From: Gemmatimonadaceae bacterium
GTDB taxonomy: Bacteria; Gemmatimonadota; Gemmatimonadetes; Gemmatimonadales; Gemmatimonadaceae
Assembly (NCBI GenBank): GCA_020851035.1
Contig: JADZDM010000005.1
Location: 124,001 to 188,000, forward strand
Direction: 5' to 3'
Length of the DNA: 64,000 nucleotides
Part shown: one piece after another, positions 1-8,653 of the stretch
How the letters are laid out: each line of letters begins with the position of its first letter
Position numbering within the stretch: the stretch's first letter is position 1
The notes under the pieces: generated by a model
Database searches by the model: none
What the model was told of the DNA's origin: nothing
The model's input: the letters and a program-made list of their open reading frames with translations, nothing else
Program-made: the position numbers and the translations under genes

Positions 1-612
1 AGCGGACAGCTCCTGGCGCTCGTCACCGACATCCTCGACCTCACGCACATCGAGTCGGGGGGCCTCGAGCTCATGCTCGCCGACACGGATGTCGCACCGA
101 TCGTGACCGACGTGCTGGCAGGGTTCGGGGACAGCGTGTCGGGCCGGCCGATGCTCCTGGAGTCCGAGCTGCCGGGCGTGCCGGCGATCGCCATGGTGGA
201 TGCGGCGCGGTTGCGCCAGGTGCTCACGCACCTCATCGGCAACGCGGTGAAGTTCACCGCGCGCGGAAGCGTGCTGGTCTCGGTGCGCCTGAACCACGAG
301 ACCGGCCGCGCGAGCGCGATCCTGGTGCGCGACACCGGCATCGGCATCGCCCTCGACCGGCAGTCGCGCATCTTCGAGAAGTTCGAGCAGGGCGACGAGG
401 AGACGCACGCCCGCTACGGTGGCACGGGGCTCGGGCTGGCCCTGTCGCGCGGCATCGCGCAGCAGATGCGCTGCACCCTCAGCGTGGAGAGCGTGCAGGG
501 GTCGGGCAGCACCTTCACGCTGACGTTCGCCACTGCCGGTGCCGTGCCCGGTGCCGCATTGGCACCCGTGGCACTCCGCGGTGGAACGCCAGTCGCAAGC
601 GCCGCGACCTGA
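1..612 (+). CDS. Sensor histidine kinase, C-terminal part (5' end outside window)
   Basis: The reading frame is open from base 1, so the gene begins upstream of the window. The first residues (LLALVTDILDLTHIESG) look like the end of a HisKA dimerisation domain; the phosphorylated His itself is not in the window. A HATPase_c domain follows, with an N-box (RQVLTHLIGNAVKF), a G1 box (DTGIGI), an F-box (IFEKFEQGD) and a G2 box (GGTGLGL). It is therefore the ATP-binding half of a two-component or hybrid kinase that autophosphorylates and passes phosphate to a response regulator. The C-terminus is a short Ala-rich tail with no receiver domain. The signal sensed cannot be told from this fragment. 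Confidence 0.93.
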   Translation, partial: SGQLLALVTDILDLTHIESGGLELMLADTDVAPIVTDVLAGFGDSVSGRPMLLESELPGVPAIAMVDAARLRQVLTHLIGNAVKFTARGSVLVSVRLNHETGRASAILVRDTGIGIALDRQSRIFEKFEQGDEETHARYGGTGLGLALSRGIAQQMRCTLSVESVQGSGSTFTLTFATAGAVPGAALAPVALRGGTPVASAAT

Positions 613-826
613 TCCTGCTGGCGTGAGATGGGTACGCCGCCGTAATGTGGGGAACGATGGCGTCCGGCCCCCATGCCACCGCGACGTCGCACGCACGCGG
701 CGTCACGTGCCGCAGCAGGTCGCGCCTGACACGCATGCGACGGTCGCGCACGGGCGGCGTCACCCTGCAGGAGACGATCATGGCAATGTCGGGGATGAGG
801 GCGAGCCGGGTGCCGGAGCGGCGATC

Positions 827-1795
827 GTGACGACCCACGGACAGCGGCCTGCGGCCTACCTCACGCGGCGCCACACCGACGCGGTGGAGACGGCCTTCGC
901 GGAACACTTCGACGTCAGCCTGAACCTCGGTGACGTGCCACGGACTCCCGCCGAGTTGATTCGTGCACTGGGCGCCTGCGACGTCCTGGTGCCGATCGTG
1001 GGTGACCCGCTGGACGACACCGTCTTCCAGCATGCCCCCTTTCGCGCGACCCTGATCGCGAACGTGGGCGTCGGCGTGAACCACATCGACCTTGGCGCCG
1101 CCGCCCGCGCCGGCATCGCGGTCACCAACACGCCCGATGTGCTGACTGACGACACCGCCGACCTCGCGATCGCGCTGATGCTGATGGCAGCGCGCCGGCT
1201 GGGCGAGGGCGAGCGGCTGGTGCGCGCGAGCCGCTGGCATGGCCTGGCCCCCACGCACCACCTCGGTCACACGCTGCGCGGCCGGACGCTTGGCATCATC
1301 GGCTACGGCCGCATCGGCCGGGCCGTGGCGGACCGGGCCCGGGTGTTCGGGATGCGGGTCCAATGGATCGGCCGGAGTGGCGGAAGCGCCTCCGGCGATC
1401 CCGGTCGCGCCGAATCGCTGGACTCGTTGCTGGGCACGAGCGACATCGTGTCACTCCACGCACCGGCCACGTCCGACACGCACCACCTCATCGATGCGGC
1501 TCGGCTGGCCCGCATGCGCCCCGGCAGCATCCTCGTGAACACGGCCCGCGGATCGCTGGTGGACGAACGGGCCCTGGCCGAGGCGCTGCGGAGCGGACAG
1601 CTGTTTGCAGCCGGACTGGACGTGCACGAGTTCGAGCCACGGATCAACCAGGCCCTGCTGGGTCTCGAGAACGTCGTCCTGCTGCCGCACCTGGGCAGCG
1701 CGACCATCGAGACGCGGACGGCGATGGGGATGCGGGCGCTGGACAACGCACTGCAGTGGCTGTCGGGCCGGCCGCCGCAGGACCGGGTGGCGTAG
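827..1795 (+). CDS. D-isomer-specific 2-hydroxyacid dehydrogenase (glyoxylate/hydroxypyruvate reductase-like)
   Basis: A 322-residue NAD(P)-dependent dehydrogenase predicted to interconvert 2-oxoacids and D-2-hydroxyacids in the cytoplasm. The nucleotide-binding loop is GYGRIG (159-164). The catalytic set of the family is present: Arg241 (NTARGS), Glu270 (HEFEP) and His288 (LLPHLG). I chose the GTG at 827 because GGAG lies eight bases upstream and the protein then begins where family members do; the frame stays open upstream to 539, but that stretch reads like noise. Length is typical. The exact substrate (glyoxylate, hydroxypyruvate or another) is not resolved. The gene is followed directly by the repeat cluster at 1804-1913. 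Confidence 0.9.
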   Translation: MTTHGQRPAAYLTRRHTDAVETAFAEHFDVSLNLGDVPRTPAELIRALGACDVLVPIVGDPLDDTVFQHAPFRATLIANVGVGVNHIDLGAAARAGIAVTNTPDVLTDDTADLAIALMLMAARRLGEGERLVRASRWHGLAPTHHLGHTLRGRTLGIIGYGRIGRAVADRARVFGMRVQWIGRSGGSASGDPGRAESLDSLLGTSDIVSLHAPATSDTHHLIDAARLARMRPGSILVNTARGSLVDERALAEALRSGQLFAAGLDVHEFEPRINQALLGLENVVLLPHLGSATIETRTAMGMRALDNALQWLSGRPPQDRVA

Positions 1796-1803
1796 GGCTC
1801 GCC

Positions 1804-1828
1804 GTTCAAGGGGACGGGGATCTTGAAC
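1804..1828 (+). repeat. 25-bp dispersed repeat, copy 1 (GTTCAAG...CTTGAAC)
   Basis: A 25-bp word starting GTTCAAG, with a GGGGACGGGGAT centre, ending CTTGAAC, so its two ends are themselves complementary. It begins eight bases after the dehydrogenase stop. Two further copies follow within 85 bp and two more lie at 40529-40595. It looks like a REP-type repeat. Confidence 0.9.
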
Positions 1829-1846
1829 GGGGGGTGCGTCAGGGCC

Positions 1847-1871
1847 GTTCACGGGGACGGGGATCTTGAAC
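1847..1871 (+). repeat. 25-bp dispersed repeat, copy 2, direct orientation
   Basis: Same 25-bp word as copy 1 with one substitution (GTTCAC for GTTCAA). It is separated from copy 1 by 18 bases and forms an inverted pair with copy 3, with a 17-base spacer between them. Confidence 0.9.
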
Positions 1872-1888
1872 GCGCGTGCGCCAGGGCC

Positions 1889-1913
1889 GTTCAAGATCCC
1901 CGTCCCCTTGAAC
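1889..1913 (-). repeat. 25-bp dispersed repeat, copy 3, inverted
   Basis: Exact reverse complement of copy 1. Together with copy 2 it makes a stem of about 25 bp with a 17-base loop (1872-1888), in the leader of the transketolase gene (start 2034) and after the dehydrogenase gene (stop 1795). It could act as a terminator or mRNA-protecting hairpin, but no T-tract follows. Confidence 0.9.
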
Positions 1914-2033
1914 TCGTGAACTCGTCCGTTCGAAGCACCGCGCCGCGCCCGGGTTGCGATCCGGGCGTAGTTTTCGGGTCTGTGCGGCGCGCCTGACGCC
2001 GCCCTTTCCGCGCCCCCGCCGCCTGCCATCCCC

Positions 2034-4046
2034 GTGACTGCCACCGTCGCCCCCGCGTCGCTCGACCTGCTCAGCGTCAACACCATCCGCACCCTCGCCA
2101 TGGATGCGGTCCAGAAGGCGGAGTCGGGACATCCCGGCACGCCGATGGCCCTGGCACCGCTGATGTACCGCCTCTTCACGGCGCACCTGCGCCACGATCC
2201 GACCGTGCCGCACTGGCCCGATCGCGACCGCTTCGTGCTGTCGGTGGGCCACGCCTCGATGGCGCTCTACGCCACGCTGCACCTGAGCGGCTACGACCTG
2301 TCGCTGGACGACATCATCCACTTCCGGCAGTGGGGATCGAAGACGCCCGGTCATCCGGAAGTGGGCCACACAGCCGGCGTGGAGACCACCACCGGGCCCC
2401 TCGGCCAGGGCGTGGCGAATGCGGTCGGCATGGCGATGGCCGAGGCCCACCTGGCGGCGATCTCCAACACCGGCGCACACACGATCGTCGATCACTACAC
2501 GTACTTCATCGCCGGTGACGGCTGCCTGATGGAGGGGATCAGCCACGAGGCGGCCAGCTTCGCGGGCCACCAGAAGCTGGGCAAGCTGATCGGCTTCTAC
2601 GACGACAACCGCATCACGATCGACGGCAGCACGGACCTCTCGCTGAGCGACGACGCGGCGCAGCGCTTCGCGAGCTACGGCTGGCAGGTGCTGCACATCT
2701 CCGACGTGAACGACCTGGGCGAGATCGACGCGGCCATCGCCGCCGCCAAGGCCGAGAAGCACCGGCCGTCGATGGTCATCACGCGCACCGTGATCGGATT
2801 CGGCAGCCCGAACCGCGCCGGCACCAGCAAGGCGCACGGCGAGCCGCTCGGCGCCGAGGAAGTGATCCGGTCGAAGGATGCGCTGGGGTGGGTGTCGCAC
2901 GAGCCGTTCTTCGTGCCGGCTGAGGCGCGCGCACACTGGGCCTCGCTGGTCGCGGGCCGCGCTGCCACACACGCCGACTGGGCGTCGCGCTTCGATGCCT
3001 TCCGCGCCGCGGAACCGGCGAAGGCTGCCGAGTTCCTGCGCATCATGGCCGGCGACCTGCCGGCGGGCTGGGACGCGGCGCTGCCGAGCTTCACCAGCGA
3101 GACCGGCAACGTGGCCAGCCGCGCCGCGTCCGGCGTGGTGCTGAACGCGATCGGGGCCGGCGTTCCCGAGCTGCTCGGGGGCTCGGCCGACCTGTCGGGC
3201 TCCAACCTCACGCTGCGCAAGGGTGACCAGGCGTTCAGCGACACCAACCGCGCCGGACGCTACGTGTACTACGGCGTCCGCGAGCATGCGATGGGCGCCA
3301 TCATGAACGGACTCGCGCTGCACGGTGGCGTGATTCCGTACGCGGGCACGTTCCTGGTGTTCAGCGACTACATGCGTCCCGCCATCCGCCTCGCCGCACT
3401 GATGCACGTGCGGAGCATCTACGTGTTCACGCACGACTCCATCGGGCTGGGCGAGGATGGCCCGACCCACCAGCCCATCGAGCAGCTCTCCGCGCTGCGG
3501 GCCATCCCGAACCTGGTGGTCATGCGGCCCGCCGACGCCGCCGAGGTGGCGGAGTGCTGGCGGGTCGCGATCGCACATCGCACCGGGCCCACCGCGATCG
3601 TGCTGTCCCGCCAGAAGCTGCCCTTCCTGGGCCTCCCGGCCGACACGGTCCGGGAGGGCGTGGCCCGCGGCGCGTACGTGGTGTCCGATTCACCCACCGC
3701 GCCGCGGCTCGTGCTGATGGCCACTGGCAGCGAGGTCGGCCTGGCACTCAAGGTGCGCGATGCACTCGCCGGCCGCGGAGTGGCAGCGCGCGTGGTCAGC
3801 GTTCCCTCGATGGAGATCTTCCGTGCGGCCGACCCGGCGTACCGTGCCGCGGTGCTGCCGGCCGGTGTGCCGCGCCTCGCCATCGAGGCCGCACACCCGA
3901 TGTCATGGTGGGAGCTGGTGGCCGGCCACGGCGACGTGGTCGGCCTCGACCATTTCGGCGCGTCCGCGCCGTTCGACCGACTGTACGCGGAGTTCGGACT
4001 GGGGGTGGACGCCATCACCGAGCGTGCAATTAAGATCGTCTCATAA
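2034..4046 (+). CDS. tkt: Transketolase
   Basis: A 670-residue thiamine-diphosphate enzyme of the non-oxidative pentose phosphate pathway that moves two-carbon ketol units between sugar phosphates. It is full length for the family. The N-terminal domain has SGHPG (His33) and VGH (His73). The ThDP motif starts at GDG 161-163 and ends near Asn192 in FYDDNRITID. The pyrimidine-binding middle domain carries the REHAMG and TFLVFSDYMRP motifs, and a C-terminal domain follows. The start is GTG at 2034; no strong ribosome binding site is visible. The inverted repeat pair at 1847-1913 lies 120 bases upstream, and a long hairpin follows the stop. Confidence 0.97.
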   Translation: MTATVAPASLDLLSVNTIRTLAMDAVQKAESGHPGTPMALAPLMYRLFTAHLRHDPTVPHWPDRDRFVLSVGHASMALYATLHLSGYDLSLDDIIHFRQWGSKTPGHPEVGHTAGVETTTGPLGQGVANAVGMAMAEAHLAAISNTGAHTIVDHYTYFIAGDGCLMEGISHEAASFAGHQKLGKLIGFYDDNRITIDGSTDLSLSDDAAQRFASYGWQVLHISDVNDLGEIDAAIAAAKAEKHRPSMVITRTVIGFGSPNRAGTSKAHGEPLGAEEVIRSKDALGWVSHEPFFVPAEARAHWASLVAGRAATHADWASRFDAFRAAEPAKAAEFLRIMAGDLPAGWDAALPSFTSETGNVASRAASGVVLNAIGAGVPELLGGSADLSGSNLTLRKGDQAFSDTNRAGRYVYYGVREHAMGAIMNGLALHGGVIPYAGTFLVFSDYMRPAIRLAALMHVRSIYVFTHDSIGLGEDGPTHQPIEQLSALRAIPNLVVMRPADAAEVAECWRVAIAHRTGPTAIVLSRQKLPFLGLPADTVREGVARGAYVVSDSPTAPRLVLMATGSEVGLALKVRDALAGRGVAARVVSVPSMEIFRAADPAYRAAVLPAGVPRLAIEAAHPMSWWELVAGHGDVVGLDHFGASAPFDRLYAEFGLGVDAITERAIKIVS

Positions 4047-4076
4047 GCACCTGAAATCACCGATCGCTGCAGGCAT

Positions 4077-4110
4077 GACGGTGCGCGTGGAGCAATCCAT
4101 GCGCACCGTC
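4077..4110 (+). terminator. Stem-loop 3' of transketolase with GCAA tetraloop
   Basis: A 15-bp stem (GACGGTGCGC against GCGCACCGTC, a G.T pair, then TGGA/TCCA) closed by a GCAA tetraloop, 30 bases after the tkt stop. No T-run follows, so it may act as a 3' stabiliser rather than a classic intrinsic terminator. Confidence 0.55.
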
Positions 4111-4213
4111 GGCGTTCCAGCCCCGTCGCACGGGTGGTTGACGCCGATGCGGTTCGGGGATGAATTACGGCAACCGCAACCGTGATACTTCACGCTCCCA
4201 GGCACGCGACCGG

Positions 4214-5437
4214 ATGAACACGATCACGCTTGCTGTGCCTGTGCTGGTCGGACTGGAGGTGTCGGCGGCACTCGGACTGTCGTGGCTCTGCTGGCGCCTG
4301 GCCATGCGTCGCAACCTGCTCGCGCTGCGCGACATCGCACGCGCATTCGTCGCGCTGAGCGTGACGGCGATGATGCAGCTCCTCGACTTCAACGCGCTGA
4401 GCGGCATGGCGCACGCCCTGCCTGACCTGGGGCGCTCGCTCGCGCTGTGGATGTACCTCGGCTTCATGGTGCTCGGCGCTGCCGAGCTGGCCACCGGCAA
4501 CTTCGTGACGGGCCGCGTGCGACGCGACGCCGTGCTTGGCGCGCTGCTTGCCGCCGCACTGACGATGGTGATCAGCCGCGTGGGCGGTTCGACGGCGCTG
4601 GGTGAGGACCTGATCCGCAACGCGATCAGCGCCGGCGGCACTGGCATCGCCTGCATCATCATCGCACGCGTGGTGGACAACGCCGCCGCCCCACCGCGCA
4701 TGGTGCTGGGCGCCGGTGTGGTGCGCGTGGCGTTGACGCTGGTGGCCATGTGCGCCACGCTCCGTGCCGGGATCGCGATCCTCCACAGCAGCGGCGCCCT
4801 GCCCGGAGTGGTGGACTGGGCGCCGATCCTCACGGTGGAGTTCATCGCACACTGTGCACTGTGCGTGGGACTGGTGATCTGGATCCTCGACCGCGACTGG
4901 GCACTGGCCGATGCCTCGGTGGAGTCAGCAGAGCATCGCGCCGCGATCGATGCGCTCACCGGGCTCCCCAATCGCAGCATCGTGCTCGACCGGCTCGAGG
5001 TCGCCGTGGCCGGGGCCAGGCGCACCGGGTCGCTGGTGGGCGTGCTGTTCCTCGACCTCGACGGGTTCAAGGACGTGAACGACACCCATGGCCACGCCGC
5101 CGGCGACGCCGTGCTCCGGTCCGTGGGCACCACGCTGCAGGGTGTGCTGCGCGCGTCCGACACGTTCGGGCGCATGGGTGGCGACGAGTTCGTCGCCATC
5201 TCCCCGTCCCTCCGCAGCGAGACCGACCTCGCCATCGTGGTGGCGAAGGTCCGCAATGCGCTGCGCCATGTGGTGGTCATCGAGGATGCGGTCATCCACG
5301 TGGATGGCAGTATCGGGTTCGCACTCTTCCCGCGCGACGGAGAGACGGCAGACGCGCTGCTCGCCGCCGCCGACGGTGCACTCTACCGCGACAAGGCCAC
5401 CCGGCGCCTCGCCCGTTCCGGGGCACTCAGCGCCTGA
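4214..5437 (+). CDS. Membrane-anchored GGDEF diguanylate cyclase
   Basis: A 407-residue protein. Residues 1 to about 225 contain roughly six hydrophobic helices, followed by a GGDEF domain that makes cyclic di-GMP from GTP. The active-site motif is intact (GRMGGDEFVAIS). An RxxD allosteric I-site (RASD) lies exactly five residues before GGDEF, so product inhibition is expected. The metal-binding FLDLDGFKDVND segment is present. I prefer the ATG at 4214, which opens into the first membrane helix; an in-frame ATG at 4160 would add 18 polar residues. It stands alone with no partner phosphodiesterase nearby. The signal bound by the membrane part is unknown. Confidence 0.92.
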   Translation: MNTITLAVPVLVGLEVSAALGLSWLCWRLAMRRNLLALRDIARAFVALSVTAMMQLLDFNALSGMAHALPDLGRSLALWMYLGFMVLGAAELATGNFVTGRVRRDAVLGALLAAALTMVISRVGGSTALGEDLIRNAISAGGTGIACIIIARVVDNAAAPPRMVLGAGVVRVALTLVAMCATLRAGIAILHSSGALPGVVDWAPILTVEFIAHCALCVGLVIWILDRDWALADASVESAEHRAAIDALTGLPNRSIVLDRLEVAVAGARRTGSLVGVLFLDLDGFKDVNDTHGHAAGDAVLRSVGTTLQGVLRASDTFGRMGGDEFVAISPSLRSETDLAIVVAKVRNALRHVVVIEDAVIHVDGSIGFALFPRDGETADALLAAADGALYRDKATRRLARSGALSA

Positions 5438-5478
5438 GACGCTGGAACGGCGCGCGCGGCGGTCGCCGTTGATGCCGC

Positions 5479-7103
5479 ATGACCCGTCGCCCGCACCCGA
5501 CCACCGCTCCCACCACGCTCGTCTTCGTCGCGCCGTGGGAATGCTCGCGGGCCACCTCGCAGGTGCCGCGACAGCCGGACGACGGTGTGGTGATCTGCTT
5601 CGTCGAGTCGGTGGAGAAGGGCGCCGCGCTGCCATGGCACCGGCAGAAGCTGGTGCTGGTGCTGTCGGCCATGCGGCACTTCGCGGATGCGCTGCTGGAC
5701 GCGGGATACCGCGTGGACTATCGCCGTGCGGCCAGCTACGAAGAGGGCATCGTTGCTGCGGCCCGGGAGCATGACGCCACGCGGGTGATCGCCAGCGAGG
5801 GGCGTGAGTGGGAGATGGTACAGGCACTGTCGCGGGCGCAGGTCCAGCTCGCCGGGACGGGCATCGCGCTCGAGCGGCGCGAGGATCGCGGCTTCATGGC
5901 CACGCGCGAGGAGTTCACGCGCTGGGCCGCCGGCCGGCGCGGGCTGCGCATGGAGTTCTTCTACCGCGAGATGCGCCGCAGGCACGGCATCCTGATGGAG
6001 GCCGACGGCACGCCCACCGGCGGATCGTGGAACTTCGACGCCGAGAACCGGCTGCCATGGCCGGCGAAGGCGCCGGTGCCGCAGCGGATGGTCTTCACCC
6101 CCGATGCCGTGACGCGCGGCATCATGGCGCGGGTGTCACGGTGGCGCGGGCGCTGGGCATCGGCCGACGGGTTCGCGCTCCCGGTGACGCGCACCGACGC
6201 GCGTGCGCTGCTGCAGCGCTTCGTGCACGAGCGGCTCCCCACCTTCGGGCGTACGAGGATGCCATGCAACACGGCCACGGTGACCTGCTGCACTCCACGC
6301 TGTCCTCGGCCATCAACATCGGGCTGCTGCACCCGCGTGAGGTGGTGCAGGCGGCGGAGCAGGCGTTCCGCGACGGCCTCGTCCCGCTGGCGAGTGCCGA
6401 GGGGTTCATCCGGCAGGTGCTCGGCTGGCGCGAGTACGTGCGCGGCGTGTACTGGCACCTGATGCCGGGCTTCCGTGATGTGAACGCGCTCGGGGCCACG
6501 CTGCCGCTGCCGATGTGGTACTGGGCTCCCGATGGTGAGCCCGGCTACGCCGGCCCCGAGACCGGTGCAGCATGCGGCATGCGCTGCCTGGCCGACACCA
6601 TCCGCACCGTGCGTGACACCGGGCGCGTGCACCATATCCCGCGCCTGATGGTGCAGGCGAACTTCGCGACGCTGCTCGGCGTGGTGCCTGCGGCGTTGCA
6701 CCGCTGGTTCTGGGCGGCGTTCACCGATGCCTACGAGTGGGTCACGCTGCCGAACGTGAACGGTATGGCGACATGGGGAGACGGCGGCGTGATGGCGTCC
6801 AAGCCGTACGTGGCCAGCGGCAGCTACATCAACCGCATGAGCAACTACTGCACGGGGTGTGGCTACGACGTGAAGCGGCGCACGGGGCCTGGGGCGTGCC
6901 CGTTCAACATCCTGTACTGGGACTTCCTCGCGCGCCACCGCGAGCGGTTCGTCACCCACCCGCGCATGTCGATGATGATCCGCAACCTCGATCGCATCCC
7001 CGCGCCGGAGCTGGTGCAGATCCGGCGCGCGGCAGCGGAGTTCAGCGCGTCGCTGGCCTACGATGCGGCCGGCACGGATGGTCCCGGTCTCGCGATCGGC
7101 TAG
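5479..7103 (+). pseudogene. Fe-S cryptochrome/(6-4) photolyase family (PhrB-like), interrupted by one frameshift
   Basis: The frame starting at ATG 5479 encodes the N-terminal Rossmann part (TLVFVAPWECS, HRQKLVLVLSAMRHF) and runs to about 6250. The rest of the family continues in the +2 frame from AYEDAMQHGHGDLLHS to the stop at 7103. Restoring one G in the G-run near 6248 (TTCGGG to TTCGGGG) joins them as FGAYEDAM. The C-terminal part has the FAD-binding region and the Fe-S cysteines: one in GMRCL, then C-x2-C-x12-C (YCTGCG...GACPFN), spaced as in Agrobacterium PhrB. These enzymes use blue light to repair (6-4) photoproducts. The break may be a sequencing error or a real recent loss. Confidence 0.85.
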
Positions 7104-7145
7104 TGGCGTGTAATCGAAGTTCGGATAGCACAAAGCCGGATGGGG

Positions 7146-7163
7146 CGCCTGGATGGCCAGGCG
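7146..7163. other. Short hairpin between convergent genes
   Basis: A 7-bp stem (CGCCTGG/CCAGGCG) with a 4-base loop, between the converging photolyase and rmuC genes. No T-tract on either side. It may take part in termination. Confidence 0.35.
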
Positions 7164-7173
7164 AACACCGCAG

Positions 7174-7190
7174 CAATACCAGCGGTATTG
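7174..7190. other. 17-base dyad between convergent genes
   Basis: CAATACC and GGTATTG around a 3-base centre (AGC) form a perfect dyad, 11 bases after the previous hairpin. It could be a hairpin or a protein site; the convergent position favours a transcript-end structure. Confidence 0.35.
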
Positions 7191-7300
7191 CGAGGATGTT
7201 CAACGCCGCCAGCCGTGATGCCCCGCCCGGCGACTACGTCCGGAGCTTCGATTTCACGCCACTGGTCATCGCGCGCCTCGTCCGCGATGCTCCGCATCAC

Positions 7301-8539
7301 TCAGGGTTCGCGCGGCGTGGCCACTGGCCTGGGCACCCGCTCGATCGCGGTGGGCGACTCCAGCGCGGCTGCCGCCGCGGGGCCCGCACCGAGGTCGGTG
7401 AATTTCCGCGCCGCCACCAGCACCCGCGCATCGAAGCTGCCGACGGCACGGTTGTAGCGTGTCACGGCCTGGTCGAGCGAACTCCCCACGTCGGACAGGT
7501 GCGAGGTGAAGATGGCCAGTCGCTCGGCCAGCTCGCGTCCGAGCGCGCTCACCTGTGCGGCACTCTCCGCCACCCGCTCCTGGCGCCAGCCATACGCGGC
7601 CGCACGCAGGAGGGCGATCAGCGTGGTGGGCGACGCGATCAGCACCCGCTGCGCCACGCCCGCCTCCAGCAGTGACGGGTCCCGCTCGAGGGCGGCCGCG
7701 TGGAACGCCTCGCCAGGCAGGAAGAGCACGACGAATTCGGGGGCGTGCGGGAACTGGCGCCAGTAGGCGCGGTCGGCGAGGGCGTTGATGTGCGCACGCA
7801 GCTGCTTCGCGTGCCGGTCCAGCGCGGCCAGCCGCATCGGCTCGTCGGTGGCGTCCATCGCGGCGAGGTATCCCTCGAGCGGTGCCTTGGCATCCACCAC
7901 GATCGAGGAACCGCCTGGCAGCCGCACCACCATGTCCGGCCGCTGCACGCCGCCCTCCACCTGCATCGTGAGCTGCGTCTCGAAGTCGCAGTACTCGAGC
8001 ATCCCCGCCATCTCCACCACCCGCTGGAGCTGCAGCTCGCCCCAGCGGCCGCGGGCGCTCGGCGCACGCAGCGCCTGCACCAGGTCGCGCGTCTCGCGGC
8101 CCAGCCGGTCACTCAAGCTGTGCACCTGCAGCAGCCGCTCCGCCACCTGCCCCAGCGCCTCGGTGCGGTCGCGGTCCAGCTGGGACAGCCGCGCATCGTA
8201 CGAGGCCAGCAGTTCGCGCATCGGCAGCAGCAGTTGCGCGATGGTCTGTTCCCGCTGCTCGGCGTGGGCCGCCCCATCGGCTTGCAGCGACGTGAGTTCC
8301 GCCCGGGTGGCGGTGAGGAAGGCGTCCTGCGAGTGGCGCAGCGCATCGGCCGCGATGGTCTCGAAGGTGGCCCGCATGGTGTGCTGCGCATCGCTGAGCG
8401 CCGCCAGCCGCGCGGCCGCCGTGGCCGCACTGCCGGCCCGCTCGGCGTCGGCGATGCGCCGCGCGGCGAGCCAGGCCAGCACGCCCCCGATCGCGATGCC
8501 GGCCACGAACGTGACCAGCAGCAGCATGGAATCACTCAC
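7301..8539 (-). CDS. rmuC: DNA recombination protein RmuC
   Basis: A 412-residue protein with one N-terminal membrane helix (MLLLVTFVAGIAIGGVLAW), a long Ala-rich coiled coil, then the RmuC nuclease-like domain with the family signatures RGRWGELQLQRVVEMAGM, VVRLPGG and VDAKAPLEGY. RmuC proteins limit DNA inversions and are thought to trim DNA ends, with a PD-(D/E)xK-like fold. I chose the GTG at 8539 because GGAG stands nine bases upstream; an in-frame ATG lies at 8527. It is single-gene, convergent with the photolyase and followed by two small dyads. Confidence 0.93.
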   Translation of the reverse strand: MSDSMLLLVTFVAGIAIGGVLAWLAARRIADAERAGSAATAAARLAALSDAQHTMRATFETIAADALRHSQDAFLTATRAELTSLQADGAAHAEQREQTIAQLLLPMRELLASYDARLSQLDRDRTEALGQVAERLLQVHSLSDRLGRETRDLVQALRAPSARGRWGELQLQRVVEMAGMLEYCDFETQLTMQVEGGVQRPDMVVRLPGGSSIVVDAKAPLEGYLAAMDATDEPMRLAALDRHAKQLRAHINALADRAYWRQFPHAPEFVVLFLPGEAFHAAALERDPSLLEAGVAQRVLIASPTTLIALLRAAAYGWRQERVAESAAQVSALGRELAERLAIFTSHLSDVGSSLDQAVTRYNRAVGSFDARVLVAARKFTDLGAGPAAAAALESPTAIERVPRPVATPREP

Positions 8540-8584
8540 TCGTCCGGTCTCCGCAGTGGCGACGATTGGGGCGCCGGAAGCACG

Positions 8585-8615
8585 GCGCCCCGGCACACAC
8601 AGTGTACCGGGGCGC
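8585..8615 (-). terminator. Hairpin 3' of the 8654-9448 gene
   Basis: GCGCCCCGG and CCGGGGCGC make a 9-bp stem with a 13-base loop, 38 bases after the stop of the minus-strand outer-membrane gene and upstream of rmuC. No clear T-tract. Confidence 0.45.
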
Positions 8616-8653
8616 TGCTGCAGCGTGGAGAGGGATCGTCGTGCCGTGGCGCC

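Noticed and set aside
645-830. Short frame with a prepilin-like GGVTLQETIMAM stretch
   Set aside because: Only 61 residues, Arg-rich composition typical of shadow frames, no hydrophobic helix after the motif, and it overlaps the start of the dehydrogenase gene.
1839-3578. Long minus-strand frame opposite transketolase
   Set aside because: A shadow of tkt in GC-rich DNA.
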